From the NCBI GenBank assembly GCA_003021785.1, contig PXQU01000010.1, positions 62,001 to 126,000 on the forward strand: a stretch of 64,000 nucleotides of DNA. Direction: 5' to 3'. Position numbers and translations under genes: made by a program. The notes below the pieces were generated by a model. It saw nothing but the letters and a program-made list of their open reading frames with translations, did not search any database and was not told where the DNA came from. Positions within the stretch are counted from its first letter, which is position 1. Each line of letters starts with the position of its first letter. Source of the DNA: Halobacteriales archaeon QH_7_65_31 (lineage in GTDB: Archaea > Halobacteriota > Halobacteria > Halobacteriales > Haloarculaceae). Shown piece after piece: positions 16,001-24,967 of the stretch.

Positions 16001-18244
16001 CTAATCAGCGACCTGCGGCTCCCCGCCGGATCCGCCGCGGCGACCGCCGAGCGTCACGACGTGCAACCCCGCCAGCCCGAGGAAGTACATCCCGACGATC
16101 GGGAGCCCGAGCAGGAACATCATGAACACGCCCTGCGGGGAGGCGAACGCGACGACGGTGAGGACGACGAGGGTGACCACCCGCCAGCGGTCGCGCATCT
16201 GCCGGTAGCCGACCAGTCCGCCGGCGTGGAACAGCCACATCGTCACCGGGATACAGAACAGCAGGCCGACACCGATCGTGGTGAACACGACCATCCAGCC
16301 GAAGTTGTTGATCCGGTAGGCGATGACCATCGAGGAGGTGAGCGCGTCGTTCGCGAGCCACGAGATGATACGCGGTGCGACGAACAGGAAGCCGAACACC
16401 GTTCCGGCCGACAGCGTCGCGAGGACGCTCCCGCTCCACACGAACAGCACGCGGCGGTCACCGCTGGCGAAGCCGCGCTCCTTCAGCGCCGGCCACACGT
16501 AGTAGAGCACCAGCGGCAGCGTCGCGACCGCGCCGGCGACGAGCGAGAGCTTGATCTCGAAGATGAGCGCCTCGACCGGGTGAAGCGCCACGGTATCGAC
16601 CGCGTCGGCGCCGAACCCCTCCGAGAGCCGACCGAGGAAACTGGCCTTCAGCCAGCCGATACCCCCGGTGTAGAGCCACGAGAACATCGCCGCCAACACG
16701 ACGACGAACGTCCCCACGAGGACGAACGCCTTCGACCGCAGCGACGACGCGATGAAGGCCATATCGTGGTAGTAGCCCCCGATATCGTCCTCTGCTACGT
16801 CGTCATCGGTGAACGCCGACAGCATCCCCGCGCTGGTCTCGGTGACGACGTTGCCACCCTCCTCCTCGACGGGTTCGGTCGGAGCCGGGTCGCTCGCCGT
16901 CCCGTCTGCAGTCGTCTCCGCGTCTCCTGTCTCGTCCGCAGCACGCTCGGCGACCGCGTCGTAACGGTCGAGAATCGCCTCTGCCCGCTCGTCGTCGCCC
17001 TCGTCCAGCGCACCGCTGGCGAGCGCGAGCGCCTCGTCCTCGGTGAGCGTCTCGAACGCCTCCGGTGGCGCGGCGCGCACACCCGCCGCGTCGAGCGCCG
17101 AGAGGTCGATAGCCGCGGGATCGCCGGTACTCGCGACGGTCGGCGACCGGTCAGCGATCGCATCGAGCGCGCGGAACATCAACACCACCGTCGCGGCGAG
17201 TGCCCCGACGCCGCCGACGAGCGCAGCGGCGACAGCCACGATTACCCCAGTGTCCACCCCGAGCAGCGTGTCGGTCGCCAGCGTCTGCGGGAACCGCTTC
17301 GCGAACGAGGGACCGAAGTACGGGATCGACTCCAGCGTGCGCATCACGCCATCGAGCCGCCCGGCCGTCGCCCGCTGTCCGAGCAGGAACGCGACCACAC
17401 CGGTGAGGAAGCCGACGCCGGCGACGACGTTCCAGCTCTCGCGGGCCGTCGACTGCAACCCGACCTCCTTTCCCGCAGCCTGTGCGGTAGTGAGAAACCG
17501 CGTCAGCCCGAGCGAGAACGCGTACAGCACCACGAGCGGCGTCGCCCACATCAGCTGCGTGAGCGGGTCCGGCGGCGTGAACACCGCGCCGCCGGCGTAC
17601 AGCACGACGATAGCGTGTTTCCAGTAGTCACGGAACGTCTCGTACGGGACGACACCGGACAGCGACAGCCCCGACATCGCGAGCGGGAGCTGGGCCGCGA
17701 GTCCGAACGAGAGCGAGAGCAGGAAGACGAACTGGACCCACTTCACGATCGAGTAGGTCGGCGAGATATCGGCCGCGGCGGCGTTGGCCGCGAGGAAATC
17801 AAACACGACCGGGAAGAAGAGCAGATAGCCGTACGCCGCCCCCCCGAGCAGGAGGAGTACCCCCCCGAGGAGTACGAGCGCGATCTTCCAGCGCGGGACA
17901 CCGGTCGGCCAGTAGCCGCGCTCTTTGAGCGCGCTACGAGAGTAGTAGATGAGAAACGGGATCGCTACCAGCAGGCCGACGACCAGCCCGATCTTCACCT
18001 GCAGCAGAATCACGTCGAACGGCGTGACGGCGACGATCGTCGCCTCGGGCGCTTCCGCGAGCAGGTCGGCTTTCATCCGGGCCCAGCCGTAGTTGCGTAA
18101 GAACAGAATCGTCGCGATGAGACCGACGACGAAGATGACGAACACCTTCTGGAGGTGGCTCTGTGCGGCCGATAGCATCGAGCCGAGCGTCTCGCGTCCC
18201 CCCTGTAGGCCTCGGGTGACATCGTTGTCGACGATTCCAGACAC
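16001..18244 (-). CDS. tatC2: Twin-arginine translocase TatC, double-domain haloarchaeal form
   Basis: Core of the Tat translocase, which exports folded proteins. The 747-aa protein contains two TatC domains in tandem, each with about six membrane spans. Both have the same signature: FDVILLQVKIG then IYYSRSALKERG (about 70-107) in the first, and EALIFEIKLS then YYVWPALKERG (near 560-590) in the second. A long acidic, Ala-rich linker lies between (about 360-490). This fused form (TatCt) is known only from haloarchaea, where Tat is the main export route. The start is GTG 18244 (VSGIVDNDV), which matches family N-termini; the frame is open far upstream but antisense to the other tatC. It is divergent from the single tatC. 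Confidence 0.95.
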   Translation of the reverse strand: MSGIVDNDVTRGLQGGRETLGSMLSAAQSHLQKVFVIFVVGLIATILFLRNYGWARMKADLLAEAPEATIVAVTPFDVILLQVKIGLVVGLLVAIPFLIYYSRSALKERGYWPTGVPRWKIALVLLGGVLLLLGGAAYGYLLFFPVVFDFLAANAAAADISPTYSIVKWVQFVFLLSLSFGLAAQLPLAMSGLSLSGVVPYETFRDYWKHAIVVLYAGGAVFTPPDPLTQLMWATPLVVLYAFSLGLTRFLTTAQAAGKEVGLQSTARESWNVVAGVGFLTGVVAFLLGQRATAGRLDGVMRTLESIPYFGPSFAKRFPQTLATDTLLGVDTGVIVAVAAALVGGVGALAATVVLMFRALDAIADRSPTVASTGDPAAIDLSALDAAGVRAAPPEAFETLTEDEALALASGALDEGDDERAEAILDRYDAVAERAADETGDAETTADGTASDPAPTEPVEEEGGNVVTETSAGMLSAFTDDDVAEDDIGGYYHDMAFIASSLRSKAFVLVGTFVVVLAAMFSWLYTGGIGWLKASFLGRLSEGFGADAVDTVALHPVEALIFEIKLSLVAGAVATLPLVLYYVWPALKERGFASGDRRVLFVWSGSVLATLSAGTVFGFLFVAPRIISWLANDALTSSMVIAYRINNFGWMVVFTTIGVGLLFCIPVTMWLFHAGGLVGYRQMRDRWRVVTLVVLTVVAFASPQGVFMMFLLGLPIVGMYFLGLAGLHVVTLGGRRGGSGGEPQVAD

Positions 18245-18306
18245 GTGCGCCTGTGGGAACCGCCGCGTTATCAACCTTTCAGGGTCGGCCGAGCGTCGAG
18301 AAGAAG

Positions 18307-18314
18307 GCTTACAA
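18307..18314 (+). promoter_or_regulatory. TATA-like element for tatC1 in the divergent tatC region
   Basis: GCTTACAA lies 25-32 nt upstream of the ATG at 18339. On the other strand TTGATAAC (about 18267-18274) sits at a similar distance from GTG 18244. The 94-nt gap is therefore probably a back-to-back promoter for both translocase genes. Confidence 0.5.
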
Positions 18315-18338
18315 CCGGGCGACGCCGAACGCAGGCTA

Positions 18339-19616
18339 ATGGGCGAGGAGTCGGACGACGACAGTACCACTCCAGAGCCCGCCGTCCGTCGTATCGACGG
18401 TGACGATGTTGCTGATTCGCCTGCTGACGGTGAGGACGAAGGTGTCAGCGATTCGCCTGCCGACGCTGAGGACGAAGGTGTCGGCGACTCACCTGCTGAC
18501 GCCGACGACGAAGGTGTCGGCGATTCGCTTGCCGACGCCGACGACGAAGGTGTCAGCGACCCACCTGCCGACGCCGATACTGACGATGTCGATGATCCAT
18601 CTTCTGACACCGAGGCGTCCGTCACCCCGCCGACGGCGACAGACGACATGTTCAACGAGATCGATACGAGACCGACGCTCGAACGCGACTCGACGGACGG
18701 AGACGAGCCGGACGACGAGCGCGCAGAGGGGGAAGATATCGGCGACAGAGGAGCGGTGACGTTCGAGGACGGCTCGCCGGCGATGGCTGATTCGGCCAAT
18801 ACCGCTGACGCGGCTGTGGCGCACGACCCGGAGGACCCCGACGGTGCGCCCGACGATCAGGAGATGCCGCTGGCCGACCATATCGAGGAGATGGTGAAGC
18901 GACTCGGCATCGTCATCGTCGTAATGGCGGCCGTCTCCGGGGTTGTCTTCCCGTTCGCGACGTATCTCATCAACTTCCTGTGGTTCACCTATCTCCCCGG
19001 GAGCGAACAGCTGTGTCAGGATGTCGCGCGCGTCGGCGCGGCGGCGATTGACCCACAGACCGCCTGTGCACGGGTGTACCACCCGCTCGCGGTGGTCTTA
19101 TCACGGCTGAAGGTGGCGACGCTCGCGGGGTTCGTCGCCGCCTTGCCGCTGTTCGTCTACCAGACGTATCTGTTCATGCGACCGGGGCTGTATCCGGGCG
19201 AGCGGCGCTACTATCTGGCGAGCGTGCCGACGAGTCTGGTGCTCGCCAGCGCCGGAATGTTGTTCGCTCACCATCTCGTCATCCCGATCCTGTTCAACTA
19301 CTTCGTCAGCTACTCACAGGGCGCAACGACCTTGGCGTTCGGACTGACGGAGACGTTCGATCTGATCGTGCTCATGCTCGGCGCGTTCGCCCTCGTCTTC
19401 CAGATTCCGGTGTTCATCATGCTGGCGCTGATGATGGGACTCGTCACGCGAGAGTGGCTGCAGACCCGCCGGCTCATCTTCTGGGGGCTGTTCGCCGCGC
19501 TGGCGTTCCTGTTCACGGGTGATCCGACCGGTCTCGGCCCGATCTTCGTCGCCGTGACGATGATCGTCCTGTTCGAGGGGACGCTGCTGCTGGCGCAGTG
19601 GACCGGCCACGAGTGA
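18339..19616 (+). CDS. tatC1: Twin-arginine translocase TatC, single-domain form with acidic N-terminal repeats
   Basis: Second TatC (TatCo-like) of 425 aa. The N-terminal 180 or so residues are cytoplasmic, extremely acidic and repetitive: five near-perfect copies of a 12-residue unit (DSPADADDEGVG type). The C-terminal TatC domain (from about 182, PLADHIEEMVKRLGIVIVV) has six membrane spans and the conserved LSRLKVATLAG and TYLFMRPGLYP regions. ATG 18339 is chosen from the TATA spacing. The acidic tail is presumably a high-salt adaptation or docking region; its repeat number is likely to vary between strains. Confidence 0.93.
   Translation: MGEESDDDSTTPEPAVRRIDGDDVADSPADGEDEGVSDSPADAEDEGVGDSPADADDEGVGDSLADADDEGVSDPPADADTDDVDDPSSDTEASVTPPTATDDMFNEIDTRPTLERDSTDGDEPDDERAEGEDIGDRGAVTFEDGSPAMADSANTADAAVAHDPEDPDGAPDDQEMPLADHIEEMVKRLGIVIVVMAAVSGVVFPFATYLINFLWFTYLPGSEQLCQDVARVGAAAIDPQTACARVYHPLAVVLSRLKVATLAGFVAALPLFVYQTYLFMRPGLYPGERRYYLASVPTSLVLASAGMLFAHHLVIPILFNYFVSYSQGATTLAFGLTETFDLIVLMLGAFALVFQIPVFIMLALMMGLVTREWLQTRRLIFWGLFAALAFLFTGDPTGLGPIFVAVTMIVLFEGTLLLAQWTGHE
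18414..18593 (+). repeat. 36-bp coding tandem repeat in tatC1 (five copies plus a degenerate one)
   Basis: Units start at 18414, 18450, 18486, 18522 and 18558, each encoding a D-[SP]-[PL]-A-D-x-x-[DT]-[ED]-[GD]-V-x pattern; a worn sixth unit runs to about 18629. Period 36 keeps the frame, so copy-number change by slippage would lengthen or shorten the acidic tail without breaking the gene. Confidence 0.9.
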
Positions 19617-19648
19617 CGAACAGCTCCGCTATCGTCTCGCCTTCCAAC

Positions 19649-20405
19649 CTATTTCACCAGCTCCCAGAGCTGAACGCCGTCACCGTCGGTGAGCGGCTCG
19701 CCGTCAAAACCGCCGGAGACGGACCACTGCTCGAACGGGGACTGACGCGCGAGCAGTTCGACCTGCTGTGCCGGTAGATGGGAGAGAACGAACTCGTCGC
19801 AAGCGACGACAGCGCCATTCGAGTCCCGAAGCTCCTGTCGTGCGCGATAGGTCTGTTCCACCTGATCCTCGATGGTCGTCCGGACCCACCCCCGGAGCCG
19901 CGTCCCCTCGTACTCGATCTCCTGACTCTCCCGCCACTCGCCGAAGGCGTCGGCGATGACGTCGTACCGAGGGACGTACACGTCGAACAGGAGCCGACCA
20001 CCCGGTTTGAGGACGCCGTACAGCGATTCGAGCGCCGCGAGCTGGTCGTCGACGCCTCGCAGATTGCAGATCGAGTTGTACGGAACGATCGCGAGCGCGT
20101 AGCTCCGGGCAGCACCGACCGATCGCAGGTCGGCCTGCCACACTGTCGGGCACAGCCCGTCGGACGCGGCCGTCTCACGGAGCCGCGTCAACATCGGAGC
20201 CGAGATGTCGAACCCGTCGGCATCGACGCCCCGACGCAGGAGTTCGAGATAGATGCGTCCGCTTCCACAGGCCCCCCTCCAGTACCGGCCCGTCTGCATC
20301 GGTCGCCGCATCGAGATAGAACGACTCGTCACCGACAGCACCGGACTCGTGTCGCGTCTCGTAGAACGCGGCCAGCGGCGACGAGAACTGGTTCGGCTCG
20401 CTCAT
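19649..20405 (-). pseudogene. SAM-dependent methyltransferase split by a +1 frameshift in a G6 run
   Basis: From ATG 20405 the reverse strand reads MSEPNQFSSPLAAFYETRHE and on to DADGPVLE. The SAM-binding motif then appears in the next frame as ACGSGRIYLELLRRGVDADG, continuing to a stop at 19649 (QLWELVK). Removing one G from the six-G run (plus-strand C6 at 20272-20277) joins them exactly as VLEGACGSGR. The joined protein is about 251 aa, a class I methyltransferase with motif I GxGxG, an acidic loop at GFDISAP, and LKPGGRLLFDVYVPRYD. The substrate is unknown. The break may be a real mutation, slippage-based phase variation, or a homopolymer sequencing error. Confidence 0.85.
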
Positions 20406-20466
20406 ATCCGTACTCACTCGATCGATCAGGAAAACCGTACCCCACGACACGCTCCCTCGCTCGAAC

Positions 20467-20865
20467 TCAGAACAGCCCGACCCCGAGCAGGTTGGCCAGC
20501 CCGAGTCCGAGTATCGCCGCGAACGCGAAGTGGAGGACGACCACCGGGATCGCAGACCGCAGCTTCAGTCGGTAGGCGACGCTGACGGCGAGGAGATCGG
20601 CGGCGAGCACGACGACCAGCCCGACGCCGACGAGGGCAGAGGCGCTGATCCCGAACGCGCCCGACTGGCCGTACTCGCCGAGCAGGATCGAGACGAGCGC
20701 GGGAACTGGGCCGGCGTAGGCGGCCCGCTGTGAGGGCACGTCACCGATGAAGAAGGTGGCCGCGAGATGGAGCGTGAACGCGTAAAACAGTGCCGTCAGG
20801 AGGAAGGTGACGACGAGCGCGAGTAACCCACCGCCGGCGATACTCTGGAGCGTGAAGGCGTTCAT
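20467..20865 (-). CDS. Conserved haloarchaeal four-span membrane protein (DUF7473-like)
   Basis: A 132-aa hydrophobic protein with about four membrane spans, from residues near 12-35, 55-75, 78-98 and 105-130. The loop FFIGDVPSQRAAYAGPVPALVSILL is the most conserved-looking part; it is split here by composition, not by a break. No catalytic motif is seen and the function is unknown. It sits between TBP and the broken methyltransferase on the same strand. Confidence 0.7.
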   Translation of the reverse strand: MNAFTLQSIAGGGLLALVVTFLLTALFYAFTLHLAATFFIGDVPSQRAAYAGPVPALVSILLGEYGQSGAFGISASALVGVGLVVVLAADLLAVSVAYRLKLRSAIPVVVLHFAFAAILGLGLANLLGVGLF

Positions 20866-20909
20866 CGCTCCGCTCTACGAGGCGTCGCTGTTTAGCTGTT
20901 TTCGAGTGC

Positions 20910-21467
20910 TCACGCGAGCAGTCCCAGCTCCGCTAACCGTTCGACGATGGTATCGACGGCCATCTCGGCGTCTGCCGGCTCTTTTCCCCCCGTGATGACG
21001 AGCTTGCCGGAGCCGAACAGCAGGGCGACCACGTCCGGCTCGTCGAGCCGATAGACCAGTCCGGGGAACTGCTCGGGTTCGTACTCGATGTTCTCCAGCC
21101 CGAGTCCGATCGCGATGGCGTTCAGGTTCAGGTCCTCGCCCAGATCCGCGGAGGTGACGATGTTCTGGATCGTGATCTCGGGATCGTCGATCGGGATCTC
21201 CAGCGCACGAAGCTCGTCGAAGACGAGCTGCAGGGCTTCGTGCACGTTGTCGGTGGATTTCGCGCCGGTACAGACGACCTTTCCCGAGCGGAAGATGAGC
21301 GCGGCGGACTTCGGCTCCTGTGTGCGGTAGACGAGTCCCGGGAACTGCTCCGGGTCGTAGTCGGCCCCCGTGAGATCCATCGCGACGCTCTGCAGATCGA
21401 GCTCCTGGGCGATACCGGTCGATGCCACCACGTTCTCGATACTGATGGTCGTTTTCGGGTCGGTCAT
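20910..21467 (-). CDS. tbp: TATA-box-binding protein
   Basis: General transcription factor that binds the TATA box and recruits TFB and RNA polymerase. The 185-aa protein has the two direct TBP repeats. The first (about 6-95) includes FPGLVYRTQEPKSAALIF and SGKVVCTGAKS; the second (about 97-185) includes FPGLVYRLDEPDVVALLF and SGKLVITGGKE. The acidic C-terminus is typical of haloarchaea, which often have several TBP paralogues. A T-rich box at about 21492-21500 could be its own promoter. Confidence 0.97.
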   Translation of the reverse strand: MTDPKTTISIENVVASTGIAQELDLQSVAMDLTGADYDPEQFPGLVYRTQEPKSAALIFRSGKVVCTGAKSTDNVHEALQLVFDELRALEIPIDDPEITIQNIVTSADLGEDLNLNAIAIGLGLENIEYEPEQFPGLVYRLDEPDVVALLFGSGKLVITGGKEPADAEMAVDTIVERLAELGLLA

Positions 21468-21559
21468 TTAATTGGTTTGTCGTCACTCCGCTTCAAAAAG
21501 GTACGTATGAGCCCCCGCGCTATCGCCGGCTTCTTGCGCTCGCGGCGGTCACTCCCGGT

Positions 21560-22477
21560 GTGTATCTCCTCGAACTCGGCGGGGAAGACGACGCCTTCGC
21601 GGCCCGAGAGGCGGCCAGCGCCTGCACCGATGTGACGCGGCTCGCCCCCGGACTGGCGACGGCCCGCGGTGTCACCGACCGGATCCGCGGGCTCGCGTAC
21701 ACCCACGCGGCGAGTGAACTCGTCGGAACCGCCGAGGGCGGTGTCGATGCCGCTGTCGCGCTCCTCGACGCTGCCGGTATCGACCGCACCGGAACGGTCG
21801 CCGTCCGCGCTCGTGACGTGCAGGGAACGGCCGGTGTCTCGACCCAACGCGCCGAGCGCGATCTCGGTGGGGTGCTCACCGACCGCGGCTTCGCCGTCGA
21901 TCTCGACGCCCCCGACCACGAACTGCGGGCGCTGTTCGCCGGGGAGACGGTCGCGCTCGCGTGGCTCGAACTCGAATCGGTCCGGGACTTCGGGACGCGA
22001 CGCCCGACCGACAAGCCGTTCTTCCAGCCGGGAAGCATGGAGCCGCTGTTAGCGCGTGCAGTCGCCAATATCGCCGGCGCACGACCCGGTCGGATCGTGC
22101 TCGATCCGATGTGCGGGACCGGCGGCGGGCTCATCGAGGCGGCGCTCGTCGGCGCGGACGTACTCGGTAACGACGCGCAGTGGAAGATGAGCCACGGGGC
22201 GGCGGAGAACTTCGCGCACTACCTCGACGGGGATGGTGTCGCCGGGTTACCGACTCCCGGTCGCTACGACGTGATCCGCGGGGACGCCACCCGACTCCCG
22301 CTTCGGGTGGGTGCGGCCGACTGTGTCGTGTTCGATGCGCCCTACGGTCGCCAGTCGAAGATCGCGAACCGGTCGCTGTCGGGGCTCGTGACGGACGCGC
22401 TCGCGGAGACGGCCCGGATCGCCGACAGGGGCGTCCTCGTCTGTGACCGCGCGTGGGACGACGCCGCGTTGCGGTAG
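21560..22477 (+). CDS. tRNA (guanine(10)-N2)-methyltransferase, THUMP plus methyltransferase
   Basis: Predicted to methylate G10 of tRNA to m2G/m2,2G (archaeal Trm-G10 family). The 305-aa protein starts at GTG 21560 (VYLLELGGEDDAFAARE). An N-terminal THUMP-like RNA-binding half runs to about 145. SAM motif I is DPMCGTGGG (about 175-183) and the catalytic motif DAPYGR is near 260. The usual motif is DPPYG, so the first proline is Ala here. The protein stops about 45 residues after this motif. Family members normally add further strands with an Arg-Val-His-x-Ser-Leu-like end, so the C-terminus may be clipped. The downstream rlmE start lies 66 nt beyond. Confidence 0.85.
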   Translation: MYLLELGGEDDAFAAREAASACTDVTRLAPGLATARGVTDRIRGLAYTHAASELVGTAEGGVDAAVALLDAAGIDRTGTVAVRARDVQGTAGVSTQRAERDLGGVLTDRGFAVDLDAPDHELRALFAGETVALAWLELESVRDFGTRRPTDKPFFQPGSMEPLLARAVANIAGARPGRIVLDPMCGTGGGLIEAALVGADVLGNDAQWKMSHGAAENFAHYLDGDGVAGLPTPGRYDVIRGDATRLPLRVGAADCVVFDAPYGRQSKIANRSLSGLVTDALAETARIADRGVLVCDRAWDDAALR

Positions 22478-22543
22478 TGTCCGACGTATCTTTCCGCGTC
22501 GATGCGTGTATCTCTGCATGAACGATTCGCCAGCGGTGAGAGC

Positions 22544-23299
22544 ATGACGGGCAAAGACGAGTACTACAACCGCGCGAAACAGGAGGGGTATCGCGCCCGC
22601 TCGGCGTACAAGCTCAAGCAGTTAGACCAGACGGCCGACCTGTTCGATCCGGGTGACACCGTCGTCGATCTGGGGGCCGCCCCCGGCGGCTGGTCACAGG
22701 TCGCCAGCGAGCGCGTCGGTGAATCGGGGAGCGTCGTGGCCGTCGATCTCCAGCGCATCGACGGTATCGACGGCGTCGAGACGCTTCGCGGAGACATGAC
22801 CGACGAGGACACTCGCGAGCGCATCATCGACCGGGTGGGCGGGACCGACGTGGTCGTCTCGGACATGGCCCCGAATATGACCGGCGAGTACCATCTCGAC
22901 GCCGCGCGGTCGGCACATCTCGCCCGGACGGCCTTCGAGACGGCGCTCGAACTGCTCGACGCCGGCGGTGACCTCGCGGTCAAGATCTTCGAGGGACAGG
23001 ACGTCGCTCCGTTGCGCGAGGAGATGGACGCGGAGTTCGAGTACGTGCGCGCGGTCCACCCGGACGCCTCGCGTGACGCCTCCTCGGAGCTGTATCTCGT
23101 CGCGAAGGGCCGGCTCACGGCCCCGGTTCGTGCCGGCGACGAGCTGACGGTCGAGATCGTCGACGAGGGGAACGAGGGCGACGGGATCGCGAAGGTAGAC
23201 GGGTTCACCGTCTTCGTTCCAGAGGCGACTGCCGGCGAGGAGGTCGACGTGCGCGTAGACGACGTGAAGCCGCGGTTCGCGTTCGCCGAGCGTCGATAG
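22544..23299 (+). CDS. rlmE: 23S rRNA (uridine-2'-O)-methyltransferase with C-terminal TRAM domain
   Basis: FtsJ/RrmJ family 2'-O-methyltransferase of 251 aa. Residues fitting the K-D-K-E catalytic tetrad are visible: Lys in RSAYKLKQLD, Asp in VVSDMAPN, Lys in LAVKIFEG, and Glu in SSELYLVAKG. SAM motif I is DLGAAPGGWSQ. A TRAM domain (about 190-251) follows, as in haloarchaeal homologues, and should bind RNA. ATG 22544 (MTGKDEYYNRAK) is chosen from family N-termini; the frame continues upstream to 22502 without family likeness. Confidence 0.95.
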   Translation: MTGKDEYYNRAKQEGYRARSAYKLKQLDQTADLFDPGDTVVDLGAAPGGWSQVASERVGESGSVVAVDLQRIDGIDGVETLRGDMTDEDTRERIIDRVGGTDVVVSDMAPNMTGEYHLDAARSAHLARTAFETALELLDAGGDLAVKIFEGQDVAPLREEMDAEFEYVRAVHPDASRDASSELYLVAKGRLTAPVRAGDELTVEIVDEGNEGDGIAKVDGFTVFVPEATAGEEVDVRVDDVKPRFAFAERR

Positions 23300-23371
23300 T
23301 TCGCTCTCGGATAATACCGCGGGATGACTGCGAGACGAACGAGCTATTACGGGCGGTCTGTATCCTCCTGC

Positions 23372-23548
23372 ATGCCCAAGATCAGCGTCGAGATACCGGG
23401 CGAACTGCTCGCCGATCTCGACGACCACGTCGGCCCCGACGGGAAGTACGTGAACCGCTCCGACGCGATCCGCGCGTCGGTTCGCAAGAACCTCGATCTC
23501 CTCGACGATATCGACGCCCGACACGGCCGACTCGAAGACGATGCGTGA
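23372..23548 (+). CDS. CopG/NikR-like ribbon-helix-helix protein
   Basis: A 58-aa DNA-binding protein: MPKISVEIPGELLADLDDHV forms the ribbon strand and helix 1, and NRSDAIRASVRKNL forms helix 2. This matches the N-terminal domain of NikR-like regulators without a metal-binding C-terminal domain. It overlaps the downstream transporter gene by 8 nt, so it may regulate that gene. CTATTAC near 23345 is at leaderless distance. Confidence 0.8.
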   Translation: MPKISVEIPGELLADLDDHVGPDGKYVNRSDAIRASVRKNLDLLDDIDARHGRLEDDA

Positions 23549-24251
23549 CCGACAGATCCCGCTGGGGGCGACGGTGCTTTCGGCGCTGTTCGTCACCGCG
23601 CTCGTCACCTCACAGCTGACGGCGGCGAAGGTGCTCGCGTTCGAGATCCCGCTCTCGCTCCCGGTCGTCGGCTCGTCGCTCATTCTCCCGGGTGCGGCGC
23701 TCGGCTACGCGGTGACGTTCTTCGCCTCGGACTGTTTCACCGAGCTGTACGGGAAGCGGTCGGCGCGTCGGCTCGTCAACGTCGCGTTCGGAATGAACTT
23801 CGTCATGCTGGCGCTCGTCTACTCGACCATCGCCGCCCCGGCCGCCCGGTCGAGCATCGATCCCGGGACGTTCGCGACCGTCCTCTCGGCGTCGACGAAC
23901 ATCGTCCTCGGCTCGCTGGTCGCGTATCTCGTCTCGCAGAACTGGGACGTGTACGTGTTTCACGCGATCCGCGAGCGAACGGGCAGACAGCGGCTCTGGC
24001 TCCGCAACATCGCCTCGACGGCGAGTTCACAGGCCATCGACACCGTTCTCTTCGTCGGTATCGCCTTCTACCTGCTCCCGCAGTTCGCCGGTATCGGTCC
24101 ACAGCTTCCGAACTCGGTCGTGCTCGGGCTCGCGATCGGACAGTATCTGCTCAAGCTGTGTATCGCGATCGTCGACACCCCGCTCGTCTATCTCGTCACG
24201 CGACTCGTCCGCGCGAACGAACCGGGTCACGAGGACCCAATTGCCGGGTAG
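23541..24251 (+). CDS. Queuosine/archaeosine precursor transporter (VUT/YhhQ family)
   Basis: A 236-aa integral membrane protein of the vitamin-uptake-transporter/YhhQ family with about six spans. The family signature ASDCFTELYGKR is present near residues 67-78. Family members in bacteria take up preQ0/preQ1; in archaea, preQ0 salvage would feed archaeosine (G+) synthesis in tRNA. Translation is coupled to the preceding CopG-like gene by an 8-nt overlap. Confidence 0.85.
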   Translation: MRDRQIPLGATVLSALFVTALVTSQLTAAKVLAFEIPLSLPVVGSSLILPGAALGYAVTFFASDCFTELYGKRSARRLVNVAFGMNFVMLALVYSTIAAPAARSSIDPGTFATVLSASTNIVLGSLVAYLVSQNWDVYVFHAIRERTGRQRLWLRNIASTASSQAIDTVLFVGIAFYLLPQFAGIGPQLPNSVVLGLAIGQYLLKLCIAIVDTPLVYLVTRLVRANEPGHEDPIAG

Positions 24252-24291
24252 ACAGCGATACGTCTAACTTCGCGACGCCGGGAGATGCGCC

Positions 24292-24882
24292 ATGCCGCGC
24301 TTCGAGTATCCGTGTCCGGGCTGTCGTACCCGAACGAATCTCCACGACGCCGACTGCGAGTTCGACGGCGTCGCCTGGACCGATATCGAAGCCGCATACG
24401 TCGATATTCTTTCGCGACTCTCCGCGGAGCCGCGCACCCAAAGGCAGCTCCGCGACGAGATCGAGACGTGGGGTGGACTCCACGCCGCCGGCCTGTCACG
24501 CCTCCGTGCCGACCAGCGCGTCGATGGGGACGACGACGAGCCGCTGGAGCTACTCACCGCCGCCGAGTACAAAGAGCGCGTCACCCACCCGACGATGGAG
24601 CCGCTCCAGACCATCTACGAGAACGGCTCCGTCCACGGGGCACACGACAACGCCGTCTTCGCGCTCGTTGCCTTCTACGAGATGGTCGGGCTCTCGTGGA
24701 TGGAGACGCGAGAGCAGCTGCTCACGTGGCTGGAGGAGTCGGGAACGTGGGCACGCGGCGGCTTCGAGGAGAGCTCTCCCGAGGAACTCGTGGATTCGAA
24801 ACGCCACGTCTACGAGCGCGGCTACGGGTGGAAGCAGGCCGGCAGAGAGGCGAAGGCGGTTATCGACCGGCGGCTCGGGTGA
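24292..24882 (+). CDS. Conserved haloarchaeal protein with N-terminal zinc-finger-like motif
   Basis: A 196-aa soluble protein of unknown function. The N-terminus has Cys residues spaced CPGCRTRTNLHDADC, a probable metal-binding knuckle. A helical domain follows (about 25-75, with RTQRQLRDEIETWGG), and a second one (100-196) is rich in Glu, Trp and Tyr. The overall look (Zn knuckle plus winged-helix-like segment) suggests nucleic-acid binding, but no family function is known to me. A TATA-like GTCTAACT near 24261 fits the ATG at 24292. Confidence 0.7.
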   Translation: MPRFEYPCPGCRTRTNLHDADCEFDGVAWTDIEAAYVDILSRLSAEPRTQRQLRDEIETWGGLHAAGLSRLRADQRVDGDDDEPLELLTAAEYKERVTHPTMEPLQTIYENGSVHGAHDNAVFALVAFYEMVGLSWMETREQLLTWLEESGTWARGGFEESSPEELVDSKRHVYERGYGWKQAGREAKAVIDRRLG

Positions 24883-24967
24883 TTATAGAAACTCAAGGAG
24901 AATACTGGTAGCTTTAGCCACCAGATGACTCCGACAATTTAAGCCACACACCACCGTATCACACACT

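Noticed and set aside
16061-18100. A 679-codon plus-strand frame over the double tatC
   Set aside because: Charged low-complexity shadow; the minus-strand TatC has duplicated family motifs.
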